The notes under the pieces are model-generated. The model did no database searches and had not been told where the DNA came from. It saw only the letters and a list, made by a program, of their open reading frames with translations. A stretch of 22,886 nt of DNA, from assembly GCA_947455285.1 (NCBI GenBank), contig CANGOK010000015.1:1-22886 (forward strand), in the 5' to 3' direction. Position 1 is the first letter of the stretch. The number at the start of each line of letters is the position of its first letter. This DNA is from Beijerinckiaceae bacterium (lineage in GTDB: Bacteria > Pseudomonadota > Alphaproteobacteria > Rhizobiales > Beijerinckiaceae). Below, piece by piece: positions 14,884 to 22,585 of this stretch. The position numbers and the translations under genes were made by a program.

Positions 14884-15936
14884 TCATTTAGCCCGAGCAA
14901 ACTCTTCGTAGAAACCGAGCTTGCGCTGCATCGGCGCATCATCGACCTGGAAGATGAAGGTTGGGTGCGTTGGCGACGTATTGGTGATTTCGATCTCCGC
15001 ATGTGTCGGGATCGCCATCGTGTCGCTTTCGCTAAAGCGCAGCGCTTCACCATCGATATTCGCCTGACCGCCGCCTTCAATGCAGTGAAGCACGGCGGAT
15101 GATGTGCGGCGCACCGGCTTGATCGTTTCGCCCGGCCGCAGCATGAGCGCAGAGAAGCCGAGCACTGGCAGACATTCGCGGCCGGTCTCAGGATTCACAT
15201 AAGCGAGTTGCACAGCCTCGCCGCGCGCTGTGACGCCCGCGAGCGAGTTGAGCGCATCACGCACTTCGGCCCAGGGATAGCGGATGAGGGGATAATCAGC
15301 GCGTCGGCTGCCGAGCGAATTATAGGGCACGAGGCCGGAGCGTTTGTATCGGGTCTGCGAAGAGTCGGGCTCGCCCCTGACATTCTGCAGATCGCCGTCT
15401 ACCGCGTATGCGGCCTCCATTGAGCCGACGATGGGCAAGTCAAGCGCGTCCATCCAGATCACGGGGTCGGTTCCTTCATGCCCATGCTCGTGCCAGAGGC
15501 CGGATGGCGTCAGGATGAGGTCGCCCTTCTCCATGGGGCACCGCTCGCCCTGTACGGTTGTGTAGCCGCCCTTGCCCTCGATCACCATGCGGATGGCGCT
15601 GGGGGAGTGCTTATGCGTTGGCGCGGACTCGCCCGGCAGGATCAGCTGCATGCCGATGAAGATCGAAGGCGTCGCGCTGACGGCGCCGAGGCCAAGGCCG
15701 GGATTGGAGAGAATGAGAACGCGCCGCTCGGCCTTTTCCATGGGCGTCAGGCGTCCGGCTTCCAGGAGGCTCGGGCGCACATCGGACCATGCCCAGACAT
15801 GAGGCTTGGTGCGGCGGTTGGGTTTGTCATAGGGCAGGGCGGCGCGCATCATCGGCCATAGCGGCGTCAAGGAGCTTGAGGCCAGCTTTTCTCTATATGC
15901 GACGGGCAATTCCTCAAGCGTGCCAAGTTCCATCAT
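14884..15936 (-). CDS. Gentisate 1,2-dioxygenase-family cupin dioxygenase
   Basis: This is a bicupin Fe(II) enzyme of the gentisate/1-hydroxy-2-naphthoate/salicylate dioxygenase group, which cleaves rings between a carboxyl-bearing and a hydroxyl-bearing carbon. It has 350 residues with the ATG at 15936. The first cupin holds the metal ligands: His108 and His110 in THKHSPSAIRMVIEGKG, and His149 in TPSGLWHEHGHEG. The second cupin (MLRPGETIKPVRRTSSAVLH onward) lacks the His-x-His pair, as is usual in this family. GGGAG lies six bases before 15936; ATGs at 15942 and 15933 are alternatives. An operator-like inverted repeat is 60-80 bases upstream. Gentisate is the likeliest substrate by family, but salicylate-type variants cannot be excluded. 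Confidence 0.88.
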   Translation of the reverse strand: MMELGTLEELPVAYREKLASSSLTPLWPMMRAALPYDKPNRRTKPHVWAWSDVRPSLLEAGRLTPMEKAERRVLILSNPGLGLGAVSATPSIFIGMQLILPGESAPTHKHSPSAIRMVIEGKGGYTTVQGERCPMEKGDLILTPSGLWHEHGHEGTDPVIWMDALDLPIVGSMEAAYAVDGDLQNVRGEPDSSQTRYKRSGLVPYNSLGSRRADYPLIRYPWAEVRDALNSLAGVTARGEAVQLAYVNPETGRECLPVLGFSALMLRPGETIKPVRRTSSAVLHCIEGGGQANIDGEALRFSESDTMAIPTHAEIEITNTSPTHPTFIFQVDDAPMQRKLGFYEEFARAK

Positions 15937-15995
15937 ATCCATCTCCCGTCGCGAGGTGCTGCGTCCCCAGCATTCGAAACCAGATTTGGAAAGGT

Positions 15996-16017
15996 GATTT
16001 TGACCTGCATCAAAATC
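15996..16017. promoter_or_regulatory. Operator-like perfect inverted repeat upstream of the cupin dioxygenase gene
   Basis: Arms GATTTTGA (15996-16003) and TCAAAATC (16010-16017) are perfect eight-base complements around the spacer cctgca. The centre is about 70 bases upstream of the dioxygenase start, a typical place for a dimeric repressor or activator. The arms are AT-rich in a GC-rich neighbourhood. The regulator is not encoded nearby; the family (MarR, GntR or other) cannot be told. Confidence 0.55.
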
Positions 16018-16035
16018 GACGAGGCCCAAATGCAG

Positions 16036-16070
16036 AAAGCCCGCCCCGGTGAAACGGGACGGGCTTTATT
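16036..16070 (-). terminator. Rho-independent-type terminator of the aminotransferase gene
   Basis: On the minus strand a 13-base stem runs from 16067 to 16036: AAAGCCCGTCCCG pairs with CGGGGCGGGCTTT (one G-U) around a six-base loop. The T-run of the stem end is followed by CTGCATTT. It begins 23 bases beyond the aminotransferase stop. The flanking A-tract would let it work from the other side too. Confidence 0.7.
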
Positions 16071-16090
16071 TCAGACGCTGTTGCGCGAGC

Positions 16091-17308
16091 TTAGGCAGGC
16101 CGCTTGATCTGCACCACATTGTGGAGGATCTGGTCGGCCTGGTCGAAGAACTTGCGCACGCCGCGCGCCGCCTGGCGAATGCGCTGCTCGTTCTCGACGA
16201 TGGCGAGGCGCACGTAATCGTCGCCGAACTCGCCAAAGCCGATGCCCGGCGCCACGGCGACGTCCGCCTTCTCGATCATCAGCTTGGAGAATTCGAGGCT
16301 GCCGAGGTGGCGGAACTTCTCCGGCACCGGCACCCAGGCGAACATGGTGGCCTGCGGCGCGGGAATGTCCCAGCCGGCTGCGGCGAAGCTTTCCACGAGC
16401 ACGTCGCGGCGCTTCTTATAGATGGAGCGCATCTCGGCGATGCAGTCCTCGGGACCATTCAGCGCAGCCGCAGCCGCCACCTGAATGGGCGTATAGGCGC
16501 CGTAGTCGAGGTAGGACTTCACGCGCGCCAGCGCGGCCAGAAGGCGCTCGTTGCCGACCGCAAAGCCCATGCGCCAGCCCGCCATGGAGAAGGTCTTCGA
16601 CATGGAGGTGAACTCCACCGTCACGTCATTGGCGCCGGGGATCTGGAGCACGGACGGGGGTGGGTTGTCGTCGAAATAGACCTCGGCGTAGGCGAGGTCG
16701 GAGAGGATGAAGAGTTCGTGCTTCTTCGCGAAGGCGACGAGGTCCTTGTAAAAGTCGAGGCCAGCCACGCAGGCGGTGGGGTTCGACGGATAGCAGGTCA
16801 CGACGGCGATGGGCTTGGGGATCGAATGGATCACCGCGCGCTCAAGCTGCGTGAAGAAATCAGGCGTCGGGTCCGCGTTGACCGAGCGGATCACGCCGCC
16901 CGCCATCAGGAAGCCGAAGGCGTGGATGGGGTAGGAGGGATTCGGCACCACCACGACATCGCCGGGGGCGGTGATCGCCTGCGCCATATTGGCGAAGCCT
17001 TCCTTGGAGCCGAGGGTGGCGACGACCTGCGTGTCGGGGTTGAGCTTCACGCCAAAGCGGCGCTCGTAATAGGCCGCCTGAGCGCGGCGCAGGCCCACGA
17101 TGCCCTTGGAGGCGGAATAGCGGTCCGTCCGGGGCTTGCCGGCGGTCTCGACCAGCTTTTCAATCACGTGACGGGGGGCGGGCAGGTCCGGGTTGCCCAT
17201 GCCAAGGTCGATGATGTCGGCTCCATTGGCGCGCGCCAGAGCCTTCAGGCGGTTCACCTGTTCGAACACATAGGGCGGCAGACGCTTGACGCGATGGAAG
17301 TCGCTCAT
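16091..17308 (-). CDS. alaC: AlaC-type class I/II PLP aminotransferase
   Basis: This is a pyridoxal-phosphate aminotransferase of the AlaC group (glutamate-pyruvate transaminase in E. coli). Similar proteins are often labelled LL-diaminopimelate aminotransferase. It has 405 residues. The N-terminus RVKRLPPYVFEQVNRLKALARANG and DIIDLGMGNPDLPAPRHV match AlaC closely. YSASKGIVGLRRA, GSKEGFANM and VPNPSYPIHAFG follow. PLP-site residues are Asn176 (YPSNPTA), Asp204 (SDLAYAE) and Lys238 in SMSKTFSMAGWRMGF. A conserved arginine is in DDYVRLAIVENEQRIRQA. The ATG at 17308 has GAGG eight bases upstream. In related bacteria this gene often stands beside hom; here hom is 5.4 kb away on the other strand. 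Confidence 0.88.
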   Translation of the reverse strand: MSDFHRVKRLPPYVFEQVNRLKALARANGADIIDLGMGNPDLPAPRHVIEKLVETAGKPRTDRYSASKGIVGLRRAQAAYYERRFGVKLNPDTQVVATLGSKEGFANMAQAITAPGDVVVVPNPSYPIHAFGFLMAGGVIRSVNADPTPDFFTQLERAVIHSIPKPIAVVTCYPSNPTACVAGLDFYKDLVAFAKKHELFILSDLAYAEVYFDDNPPPSVLQIPGANDVTVEFTSMSKTFSMAGWRMGFAVGNERLLAALARVKSYLDYGAYTPIQVAAAAALNGPEDCIAEMRSIYKKRRDVLVESFAAAGWDIPAPQATMFAWVPVPEKFRHLGSLEFSKLMIEKADVAVAPGIGFGEFGDDYVRLAIVENEQRIRQAARGVRKFFDQADQILHNVVQIKRPA

Positions 17309-17333
17309 CGATTCATCCTCGAAAACTGTGCCG

Positions 17334-17388
17334 GTGTAACTGATCGGGGCCGGGGCGCCAATCCTTCGGATTATCGAACAGGTTACAC
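17334..17388. promoter_or_regulatory. Inverted repeat GTGTAAC / GTTACAC in the gap upstream of alaC
   Basis: GTGTAAC at 17334-17340 and GTTACAC at 17382-17388 are exact complements 41 bases apart. Between them is a smaller inverted repeat AATCC-ttc-GGATT (17360-17372). They may be operator half-sites for alaC or part of the end of the next gene's transcript; this cannot be decided by eye. Confidence 0.3.
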
Positions 17389-17397
17389 TAAAGGCTC

Positions 17398-17847
17398 TTA
17401 ACGGAGCGTTGGGATGTCCAGCTTGACGGGTTGCGGTTCGGCGGCGGGGGCTGGCTTCGCTTTCTTTGGCGGCGCCGGCGCCACCAGCGGTTTGTAGGCT
17501 GCCTTCAGCGGCTTACGGTCGCCCTCCTTGTCATGGGAGACGCGCAGGGCGTCGAGCTCGCGCTCCTTGGCCTTTAATTCGTCGGGCGTGAGAAGCTTGC
17601 CCTGCGGTTCGGGCCGCTTGCTGTGAACCGGAACGAAGTTCAGCTCGTTTGGGCGACTTTCGCGCACGAATTCGGAGGGTTGGACGGGCTTGGAACGCTG
17701 TCCCACCTGCCGGGCGAGGGAGTCGAGCGGCCCGTCCTGCGCAGCCGGTGCGCTTTGGGCGATGGCCGGCGCCTGCGTCATCGCAAGCATGGCCAGCAGG
17801 GCTCCGGGGCCAAGCGCGATGAGGCGAAGAGACATGCGTGAACTCAT
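17398..17847 (-). CDS. Small secreted or periplasmic protein of unknown function
   Basis: I do not recognise this protein (149 residues from the ATG at 17847). It starts with a signal peptide, MSSRMSLRLIALGPGALLAMLAMTQAPAIAQ, probably cleaved after AIAQ or nearby. The mature part is hydrophilic. It has an FVPVHSKRPEPQGKLLTPDELKAKERELDALR segment that looks helical, and an Ala/Pro/Lys-rich C-terminus (VAPAPPKKAKPAPAAEP). No domain is evident. An ATG at 17835 is an alternative start; the TTG at 17874 is unlikely. It precedes alaC by 89 bases on the same strand and might share its transcript. Confidence 0.62.
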   Translation of the reverse strand: MSSRMSLRLIALGPGALLAMLAMTQAPAIAQSAPAAQDGPLDSLARQVGQRSKPVQPSEFVRESRPNELNFVPVHSKRPEPQGKLLTPDELKAKERELDALRVSHDKEGDRKPLKAAYKPLVAPAPPKKAKPAPAAEPQPVKLDIPTLR

Positions 17848-18131
17848 TTCAAAACCCGCCAGACGCAGCCGCAAAGTCGCTGTCGAGCCATCTTTTCCCG
17901 CCTGACTGAGGCGATATCGTGATGCTCGCGATAATCCTTAAAATCCCCGGCGTCGGAAATCCACCCAAAAGCAACGCTATGCCTGCCGGAAGGCTGACAG
18001 GGCCGTCTGAACGATTAGAAATTGCTCATTCTTAACAGTGGGTTAATTTGCAGGGCCGATCTTGGCCCCCTATTTGCTCAAGCCAAATGGAGCCCGTGCG
18101 GGCGATGGCGAGGCAGGGTCGGAGCGGGCGA
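17848..18131. other. Intergenic region without recognised feature
   Basis: About 280 bases between a leftward small secreted-protein gene and a rightward small ORF. It presumably carries divergent promoters. I see no clear repeat, RNA gene or promoter match. Confidence 0.4.
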
Positions 18132-18356
18132 GTGGATAGCGTGAAGGCCCTCCTTTTTGGTTCTGTCGAGAAGATCGTCGTCCATTGCGCCTCCGCAGGC
18201 GTTGAGAAGGCGATCAGGAACCATATTCGCTGCAAGTTCAGCCCTTCCATCCCCGTCTCGGTCGAACCCCCGATGCTGGGGGTCGAGTATATGCAGGTTC
18301 ATTATTCCGGCGGTCTGCTTCGCGGGGCCCATGCTGACGTGATGGTTCTGGGCTGA
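18132..18356 (+). CDS. Small hypothetical protein (74 residues)
   Basis: This is a doubtful small gene. From the GTG at 18132, with GGAG seven bases upstream, it would encode 74 residues: VDSVKALLFGSVEKIVVHCA and onward to HYSGGLLRGAHADVMVLG. The alternating hydrophobic pattern looks like a small globular domain, and no signal peptide is seen. A GTG at 18141 is an alternative start. The opposite strand also has an open frame (18078-18332) with a less protein-like composition. No family is recognised. Confidence 0.4.
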   Translation: MDSVKALLFGSVEKIVVHCASAGVEKAIRNHIRCKFSPSIPVSVEPPMLGVEYMQVHYSGGLLRGAHADVMVLG

Positions 18357-18460
18357 GCAGTAACCAAGCCGACGTTGTTTGGTTGCCCGAATACCGGGCT
18401 CTATGGCAATGTCCGAACATCGGCTCGCAGCGTTTTAGCGGGTCAGTCAGGTTGCGTTCC

Positions 18461-18862
18461 ATGCTTGCGTCGAATTCGGAAAATCTTCCCGCGCTCATTC
18501 CCAGTTCCGGCGACGAAGGAGCTGCGGCGTCCATCTGGACCCCGCAGGTCGAGCAGGAGTTCGAGCAAGAGCCGCCAATCGAAATCGTCATCGATTCCCG
18601 CCAGCTCAAGGAACGGATCATCGATTATCTCGGCGCGGTTCTGGCGCGCTGCTGGATCGACCGCAGCCTGCTTGGCCAGATCGAGAGCAATCCCCATCGC
18701 GCCCTTCGCAGCCTCGGGATTCTCCTGCCCGACGAGATCGACATCAAGGTCGAGCGGCTCAACAAGGAGCGCCCGCGCCTCGTGATCTTCGAATATAATC
18801 ACGAGCGCACCTATCGCCGCCGCGTCTGCTATCTGCAGCTCATCATGATGGCGGGGAAATAG
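18461..18862 (+). CDS. Nitrile-hydratase-like leader peptide (NHLP)-like protein
   Basis: The frame from the ATG at 18461 encodes 133 residues. Residues about 46-115 resemble the NHLP leader family and the nitrile hydratase alpha subunit fold: a helix (RQLKERIIDYLGAVLARCWI) leads to the spaced pattern W65-x-D67, L70-L71, P78, A81-L82, LGILLPDEIDIKVER (85-99) and a final beta strand (RLVIFEYN). In NHLP proteins this region is a leader for ribosomally made modified peptides, or a remnant of the hydratase fold. Here the following 20 residues (HERTYRRRVCYLQLIMMAGK) lack the usual double-glycine cleavage site, and no modification or export gene is near. The N-terminal 40 residues are acidic and disordered-looking. 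Function is therefore unknown; the relation is seen by eye and needs a profile search. The ribosome binding site is weak. Confidence 0.6.
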   Translation: MLASNSENLPALIPSSGDEGAAASIWTPQVEQEFEQEPPIEIVIDSRQLKERIIDYLGAVLARCWIDRSLLGQIESNPHRALRSLGILLPDEIDIKVERLNKERPRLVIFEYNHERTYRRRVCYLQLIMMAGK

Positions 18863-18868
18863 GGGAGG

Positions 18869-18889
18869 CGGGCGCTGGTGGAGCGCCCG
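18869..18889. terminator. Hairpin between convergent genes
   Basis: Arms CGGGCGCT (18869-18876) and AGCGCCCG (18882-18889) form a perfect eight-base stem with the loop ggtgg. It lies in the 38-base gap between the NHLP-like gene and the convergent alcohol dehydrogenase gene. This position suits a bidirectional terminator, though no T-tract follows. Confidence 0.55.
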
Positions 18890-18900
18890 GCCTGATCGTT

Positions 18901-19959
18901 TCAGCTCAGCGTCGCAAGATCGATCACGAAGCGATATTTCACTTCGCTGCGCTTCATGCGCCCATAGGCTTCGTTGATCGTCGCAATATCGATCACCTCG
19001 ACATCAGCGGTGATGTTGTGGCGCCCTGCGAAATCAAGCATTTCCTGCGTTTCCTTCAGACCGCCAATCAGCGAGCCCGCCACATTGCGGCGGCCCATGA
19101 TGAGGGGGGCGGTGTTCAAGGCGGCCGCAGGCCCGATGGCGCCCACGATGCACATGGTCGAGTCCCGTTTCAGGAGCCCCATATAGGCGTTGAAGTCGTG
19201 GGGGACCGGGATCGTGTTCAGGAGAAAATCGAACTTGCCCGCCCATGCCGCCATGGCCTGCGCATCGGTCGACACCAGCACGTCGTCAGCGCCGAGCCGC
19301 CGCGCGTCCTCGCCCTTTTGCGGCGAGGTTGTGATCATGACCACCCGCGCGCCGAGCGCATGGGCGAACTTGACGCCCATATGGCCAAGGCCGCCAAGGC
19401 CGATCACGCCGACCGTCATGCCCGGGCCGACTTTCCAGTGCGCCAGCGGCGAATAAGTCGTGATGCCCGCGCACAGCAGAGGCGCCGTCGCCGCCGGGTC
19501 GAGGTTCTCGGGAACGGTCACCACATAGTTGCGGTCGACCACGATCTGCTTTGAGTACCCGCCGAAAGTGAGCCCGCCCGGGTCCTTGGTGGGGCTGCTG
19601 TAGGTCAGCGTGAAACCCTTGGCGCAATACTGCTCAAGATGGTCCTCGCAGGCCTCGCACTGGCGGCAGCTGTCGACGAGGCAGCCGACGCCGACCCGTT
19701 TGCCGGCCGCGAGGTCGGTCACCTCTGCGCCCGTCGAGACCACGCGCCCGATGATCTCGTGGCCGGGAACGATGGGGTAGAGCGACATGCCCCAGTCGTT
19801 GTTGGCCATGTGCAGGTCCGAATGGCAGACGCCGCAATAGTCGATCTCGATCAGAACATCGCGCGGCCCGACCGAACGGCGCTCGATCTTGAAGGGGGCG
19901 AGGCGATCACCTGCCGCCGTGGCGGCGAAAGCTGAAATGGATCGTAGAGGACTGTTCAT
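18901..19959 (-). CDS. Zinc-dependent NADP(H) alcohol dehydrogenase (cinnamyl alcohol dehydrogenase/YahK type)
   Basis: This cytoplasmic medium-chain dehydrogenase interconverts alcohols and aldehydes. It has 352 residues from the ATG at 19959, which has GGAG six bases upstream; the longer start at 19986 is not supported. Catalytic zinc site: Cys42 and His46 in CGVCHSDLH, with His67-Glu68 in VPGHEIIG. Structural zinc: Cys98, 101, 104 and 112 in SCRQCEACEDHLEQYC. The Rossmann motif GLGGLGHMG is followed by VMITTSPQK, with no acidic residue after the second strand, which favours NADP(H). FTLTYSSPTKDPGGLTFGGYS is typical of the CAD/YahK/AdhC subgroup. It may process aromatic or aliphatic aldehydes. 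A link to the ring-cleavage genes is not shown. Confidence 0.9.
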   Translation of the reverse strand: MNSPLRSISAFAATAAGDRLAPFKIERRSVGPRDVLIEIDYCGVCHSDLHMANNDWGMSLYPIVPGHEIIGRVVSTGAEVTDLAAGKRVGVGCLVDSCRQCEACEDHLEQYCAKGFTLTYSSPTKDPGGLTFGGYSKQIVVDRNYVVTVPENLDPAATAPLLCAGITTYSPLAHWKVGPGMTVGVIGLGGLGHMGVKFAHALGARVVMITTSPQKGEDARRLGADDVLVSTDAQAMAAWAGKFDFLLNTIPVPHDFNAYMGLLKRDSTMCIVGAIGPAAALNTAPLIMGRRNVAGSLIGGLKETQEMLDFAGRHNITADVEVIDIATINEAYGRMKRSEVKYRFVIDLATLS

Positions 19960-20150
19960 GGAATCTCCGGAGAAATGTGCGCACAACGCATACGTAGGCC
20001 AAGGTTAGCGGATAAGTTACGAATATAGATTTGCGAGGGCGGGTTCGTCCGCTTCCCCGGGCGTTTGCGGCAGTGGACGCGGCGGCGGACTTCTGGTCTC
20101 ATAGTCGCCTGATTGCGTCGCTGACGCTGGAACATGACAAGGGATAGGAA

Positions 20151-21212
20151 ATGTCGAAGATTGGGTCGGCCTGGTTACATCGTATTGGTCTTGCGGCCGC
20201 AACTTGCGTTTCCGCCCTGTGCGGCGCGGGGCAGGCGAGCGCCGATGATGCGGCTGTCGCGGCCTTCTACAAGGGCAAGACCATCACCATTCTGGTCGGT
20301 TCCTCCGCGGGCGGCGGCTATGACACCTACGCCCGCTTGATCGCCCGGCACATGAGCAAGCACATGCTCGGCAATCCGACCGTGATCGTGTCGAACATGC
20401 CGGGCGCCGGCAGCAATGTCGCCGCCAATTATATTTACAACGCCGCCGTCAAGGACGGCACGATGATCGGCGCGCTTTACGGCGGTTCGCCCATCGAGCC
20501 CCTCATCGGCACGACGCCGGTTCAGCACGATCCCTCGAAATCGCAGTTTCTCGGCAGCGCCAACAACGACGTCTATATTTGCGCGGCGCGCAAAGATGCG
20601 CCTGCTCAGTCCATCGAGGACGTGTTTAAAACGGAATTGCTCGCGGGGGCCAGCAACGCCAGCTCCACCGCCGACTTTCCCGCCCTCTTGAACGCCGTGC
20701 TGGGTACGAAATTCAAGCTCGTCTTGGGGTATCCCGGCAGTCGCGAAATCGGCCTTGCGATTGACAAGGGAGAGGTGGTGTCCGTTTGCGGCCTGGCCTG
20801 GCCATCGGCTTCAGTCACCAATCCCGGCTGGTTCGGCGAGAATGGGACCATGCGCGTCATCCTGCAGACCCATCCCAAGGGCCATGCGGAATTGAACGCC
20901 ATGGGCGTGCCCAACGCCCTGAGCCTTGCAAAGACGGACGAGCAGCGCGAACTGCTTGAGTTGTTCTTTTCCCAAGAGGTGTTCGGGCGTCCCTATGTCG
21001 TCGCTCCCGAAGTTCCCAAGGATCGCGTTGAGGCCTTGCGCAAGGCCTTCTGGGCTACGCTCAAGGACCCGGACCTTCTGGCGGACGCCAAGAAGGCCAA
21101 TCTCGAAGTCGATCCGGTTTCGGCCGAAGAGGTGCAGAAGCTGATCGCCAAGGTTTACGCCGCCCCGCGCGAGCTGACACAGAAAATCAAGAAGGCCATT
21201 CAGTTGAACTAA
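20151..21212 (+). CDS. TctC/Bug-family periplasmic solute-binding protein (first of a tandem pair)
   Basis: This is the periplasmic receptor of a tripartite tricarboxylate transporter, the Bug-type binding-protein family that captures carboxylates and other small organic anions. It has 353 residues. A signal peptide ends near residue 32 (GAGQASA, then DDAAVAAFYKG). The fold's signatures are KTITILVGSSAGGGYDTYAR, GNPTVIVSNMPGAGSNVAANY and IEPLIGTTPV, with FLGSANNDVYICAARKDAP after. The start has AGGGATAGGAA upstream. The next gene, a paralogue, follows after 12 bases. No TctA/TctB permease is in the window, so this receptor is an orphan locally, which is common in this family. The ligand cannot be predicted. 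Confidence 0.88.
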   Translation: MSKIGSAWLHRIGLAAATCVSALCGAGQASADDAAVAAFYKGKTITILVGSSAGGGYDTYARLIARHMSKHMLGNPTVIVSNMPGAGSNVAANYIYNAAVKDGTMIGALYGGSPIEPLIGTTPVQHDPSKSQFLGSANNDVYICAARKDAPAQSIEDVFKTELLAGASNASSTADFPALLNAVLGTKFKLVLGYPGSREIGLAIDKGEVVSVCGLAWPSASVTNPGWFGENGTMRVILQTHPKGHAELNAMGVPNALSLAKTDEQRELLELFFSQEVFGRPYVVAPEVPKDRVEALRKAFWATLKDPDLLADAKKANLEVDPVSAEEVQKLIAKVYAAPRELTQKIKKAIQLN

Positions 21213-21224
21213 AACGGAGACGCC

Positions 21225-22256
21225 ATGCGGCTTGCCTCTCTTTGCATCGCTGCGCTTCTGGCCTGCGCGCCCCGGGTTGTTGGGGCGCAGGATGCGGTGG
21301 CGCAATTCTATAGGGGCAAGCAGGTCTCCATCATCGTGGGGACCGCCGCTGGTGGCGGCTATGATGCTTACGCACGTTTCATAGCCCGCCATTATGGGGA
21401 CCATATCCCCGGCAACCCCTCCGTAGTCGTTTCGAACATGCCGGGGGCGGGGAGCAATCTGGCCGCCTACCATGTGGCGGCGGTGGCGCCCAAGGATGGA
21501 ACGGTGATCGGCGCCATCTTCGCGGGCGCACTGCTGGAGCCTCTCATCGGCACCACCACCGTGCGTCACGATCCGAACCGCTTCCAACTTCTGGGTTCGG
21601 CCAATGACGATGTCTATGTATGTCTCGCGCGCAAGGACGCCCCGGTGAAGACTTTCGCCGAGGCTTTGGAGACCCCGCTCATCATGGGCGCCAGCATGGC
21701 CAGCTCCAGCGCCGATTTCGCGATGACGCTAAACAATGTCCTAGGAGCCAAGTTCAAAGTCGTCATCGGCTATAACGGCAGCCGCAACATCATGCTCGCG
21801 ATGGAGAAGGGGGAAGTGCAGGGCGCCTGCGGCTTCGCTTGGCCCTCGATCTCCGTCACCAATCCCGACTGGTTCGGGCCGAACGGTCAGATGCGCGTTC
21901 TCGCGCAGACTCACGTGCAGGGCTATCCCGGCCTCAATCAGGAGGGCGTGCCGCGCGCCAGCGAATTCGCCAAGACGCCGGAGCAGCGCGAAATCATGGA
22001 GCTGTTCTTCAGCCATACGAGCTTCGGACGCCCTTATCTGGTGGCTGGCGAGGTTCCAGCGGATCGGGTCGCCGCGCTTCGCAAGGCCTTCATGGAGACG
22101 ATGCGCGATCCAGAGTTCGTGGCGGAGGCTAAGCGCGCGGGGCTCGATATCGACGCCGTGGACGGGGTCGAAACGCAGCGTCTGGTCCGCCGCTTTTATG
22201 AGACCTCACCGGATATCGTCGGGAAGGTGAAAAAGGCTCTCCAGCCGCCGCAGTGA
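21225..22256 (+). CDS. TctC/Bug-family periplasmic solute-binding protein (second of a tandem pair)
   Basis: This paralogue of the upstream gene encodes 343 residues with a signal peptide ending near residue 22 (PRVVGAQ, then DAVAQFYRG). It shares long blocks with its neighbour, such as AGGGYDxYAR, VSNMPGAGSN, EPLIGTT, LGSANxDVY, WPSxSVTNP and FGRPY. By eye roughly half or more of aligned positions are identical. The ATG has ACGGAG upstream and the two genes are surely one transcript. A hairpin with stem CTGCGGGC/GCCCGCAG follows the stop. The differences are concentrated in loops and helices, consistent with a diverged ligand range after duplication; this is inference. Confidence 0.88.
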   Translation: MRLASLCIAALLACAPRVVGAQDAVAQFYRGKQVSIIVGTAAGGGYDAYARFIARHYGDHIPGNPSVVVSNMPGAGSNLAAYHVAAVAPKDGTVIGAIFAGALLEPLIGTTTVRHDPNRFQLLGSANDDVYVCLARKDAPVKTFAEALETPLIMGASMASSSADFAMTLNNVLGAKFKVVIGYNGSRNIMLAMEKGEVQGACGFAWPSISVTNPDWFGPNGQMRVLAQTHVQGYPGLNQEGVPRASEFAKTPEQREIMELFFSHTSFGRPYLVAGEVPADRVAALRKAFMETMRDPEFVAEAKRAGLDIDAVDGVETQRLVRRFYETSPDIVGKVKKALQPPQ

Positions 22257-22277
22257 CGTCGCGCCGTCTGGACTTTG

Positions 22278-22299
22278 CTGCGGGCCTCCTTGCCCGCAG
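22278..22299 (+). terminator. Hairpin downstream of the binding-protein pair
   Basis: Arms CTGCGGGC (22278-22285) and GCCCGCAG (22292-22299) form a perfect eight-base stem with a six-base loop. It starts 22 bases after the stop codon. The T-run (ctttttc) comes only some 16 bases later, so efficiency is uncertain. Confidence 0.5.
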
Positions 22300-22351
22300 G
22301 AATTGAAGCGATTAGCTTTTTCACCGAATCGGCAGTCGCCACGAGGTTCGC

Positions 22352-22585
22352 TTGATCGACCGCTTCATCAAATTGCTTGTCCTCTGTCTCGGGGGCCTGC
22401 TCATCGTTCTCGTCGGGCATTTGCTGATCAACGAGGGGGGGGACGCCAGCCGTCCGGCGTCGTCGCAAGCTTCCCGGGCGGAGCCGGAGGCGGGCAAGTC
22501 CGATTTGGACGCCACGGATCTCGCAACCAAGCGGGTCAAAACCGTTCCTGTGCGCCCTCAGGACTTGTCCACCGCGCCGCAATAG
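22352..22585 (+). CDS. Small membrane-anchored protein of unknown function
   Basis: The frame begins with a TTG at 22352, with GAGG six bases upstream, and encodes 77 residues. An N-terminal membrane helix (FIKLLVLCLGGLLIVLVGHLL) is followed by a hydrophilic, disordered tail rich in Ser, Ala, Glu and Asp, ending VPVRPQDLSTAPQ. No family is recognised. The TTG start and lack of homology clues keep it tentative. The large frame on the opposite strand (22196-22858) looks like a shadow because it crosses hom and the upstream gene. Confidence 0.55.
   Translation: MIDRFIKLLVLCLGGLLIVLVGHLLINEGGDASRPASSQASRAEPEAGKSDLDATDLATKRVKTVPVRPQDLSTAPQ

Noticed and set aside
16049..17401. Plus-strand reading frame of 450 codons opposite the aminotransferase
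   Set aside because: It is His/Arg/Gly/Val-rich and mirrors a complete aminotransferase with all PLP-site residues, so it is a codon-bias shadow.
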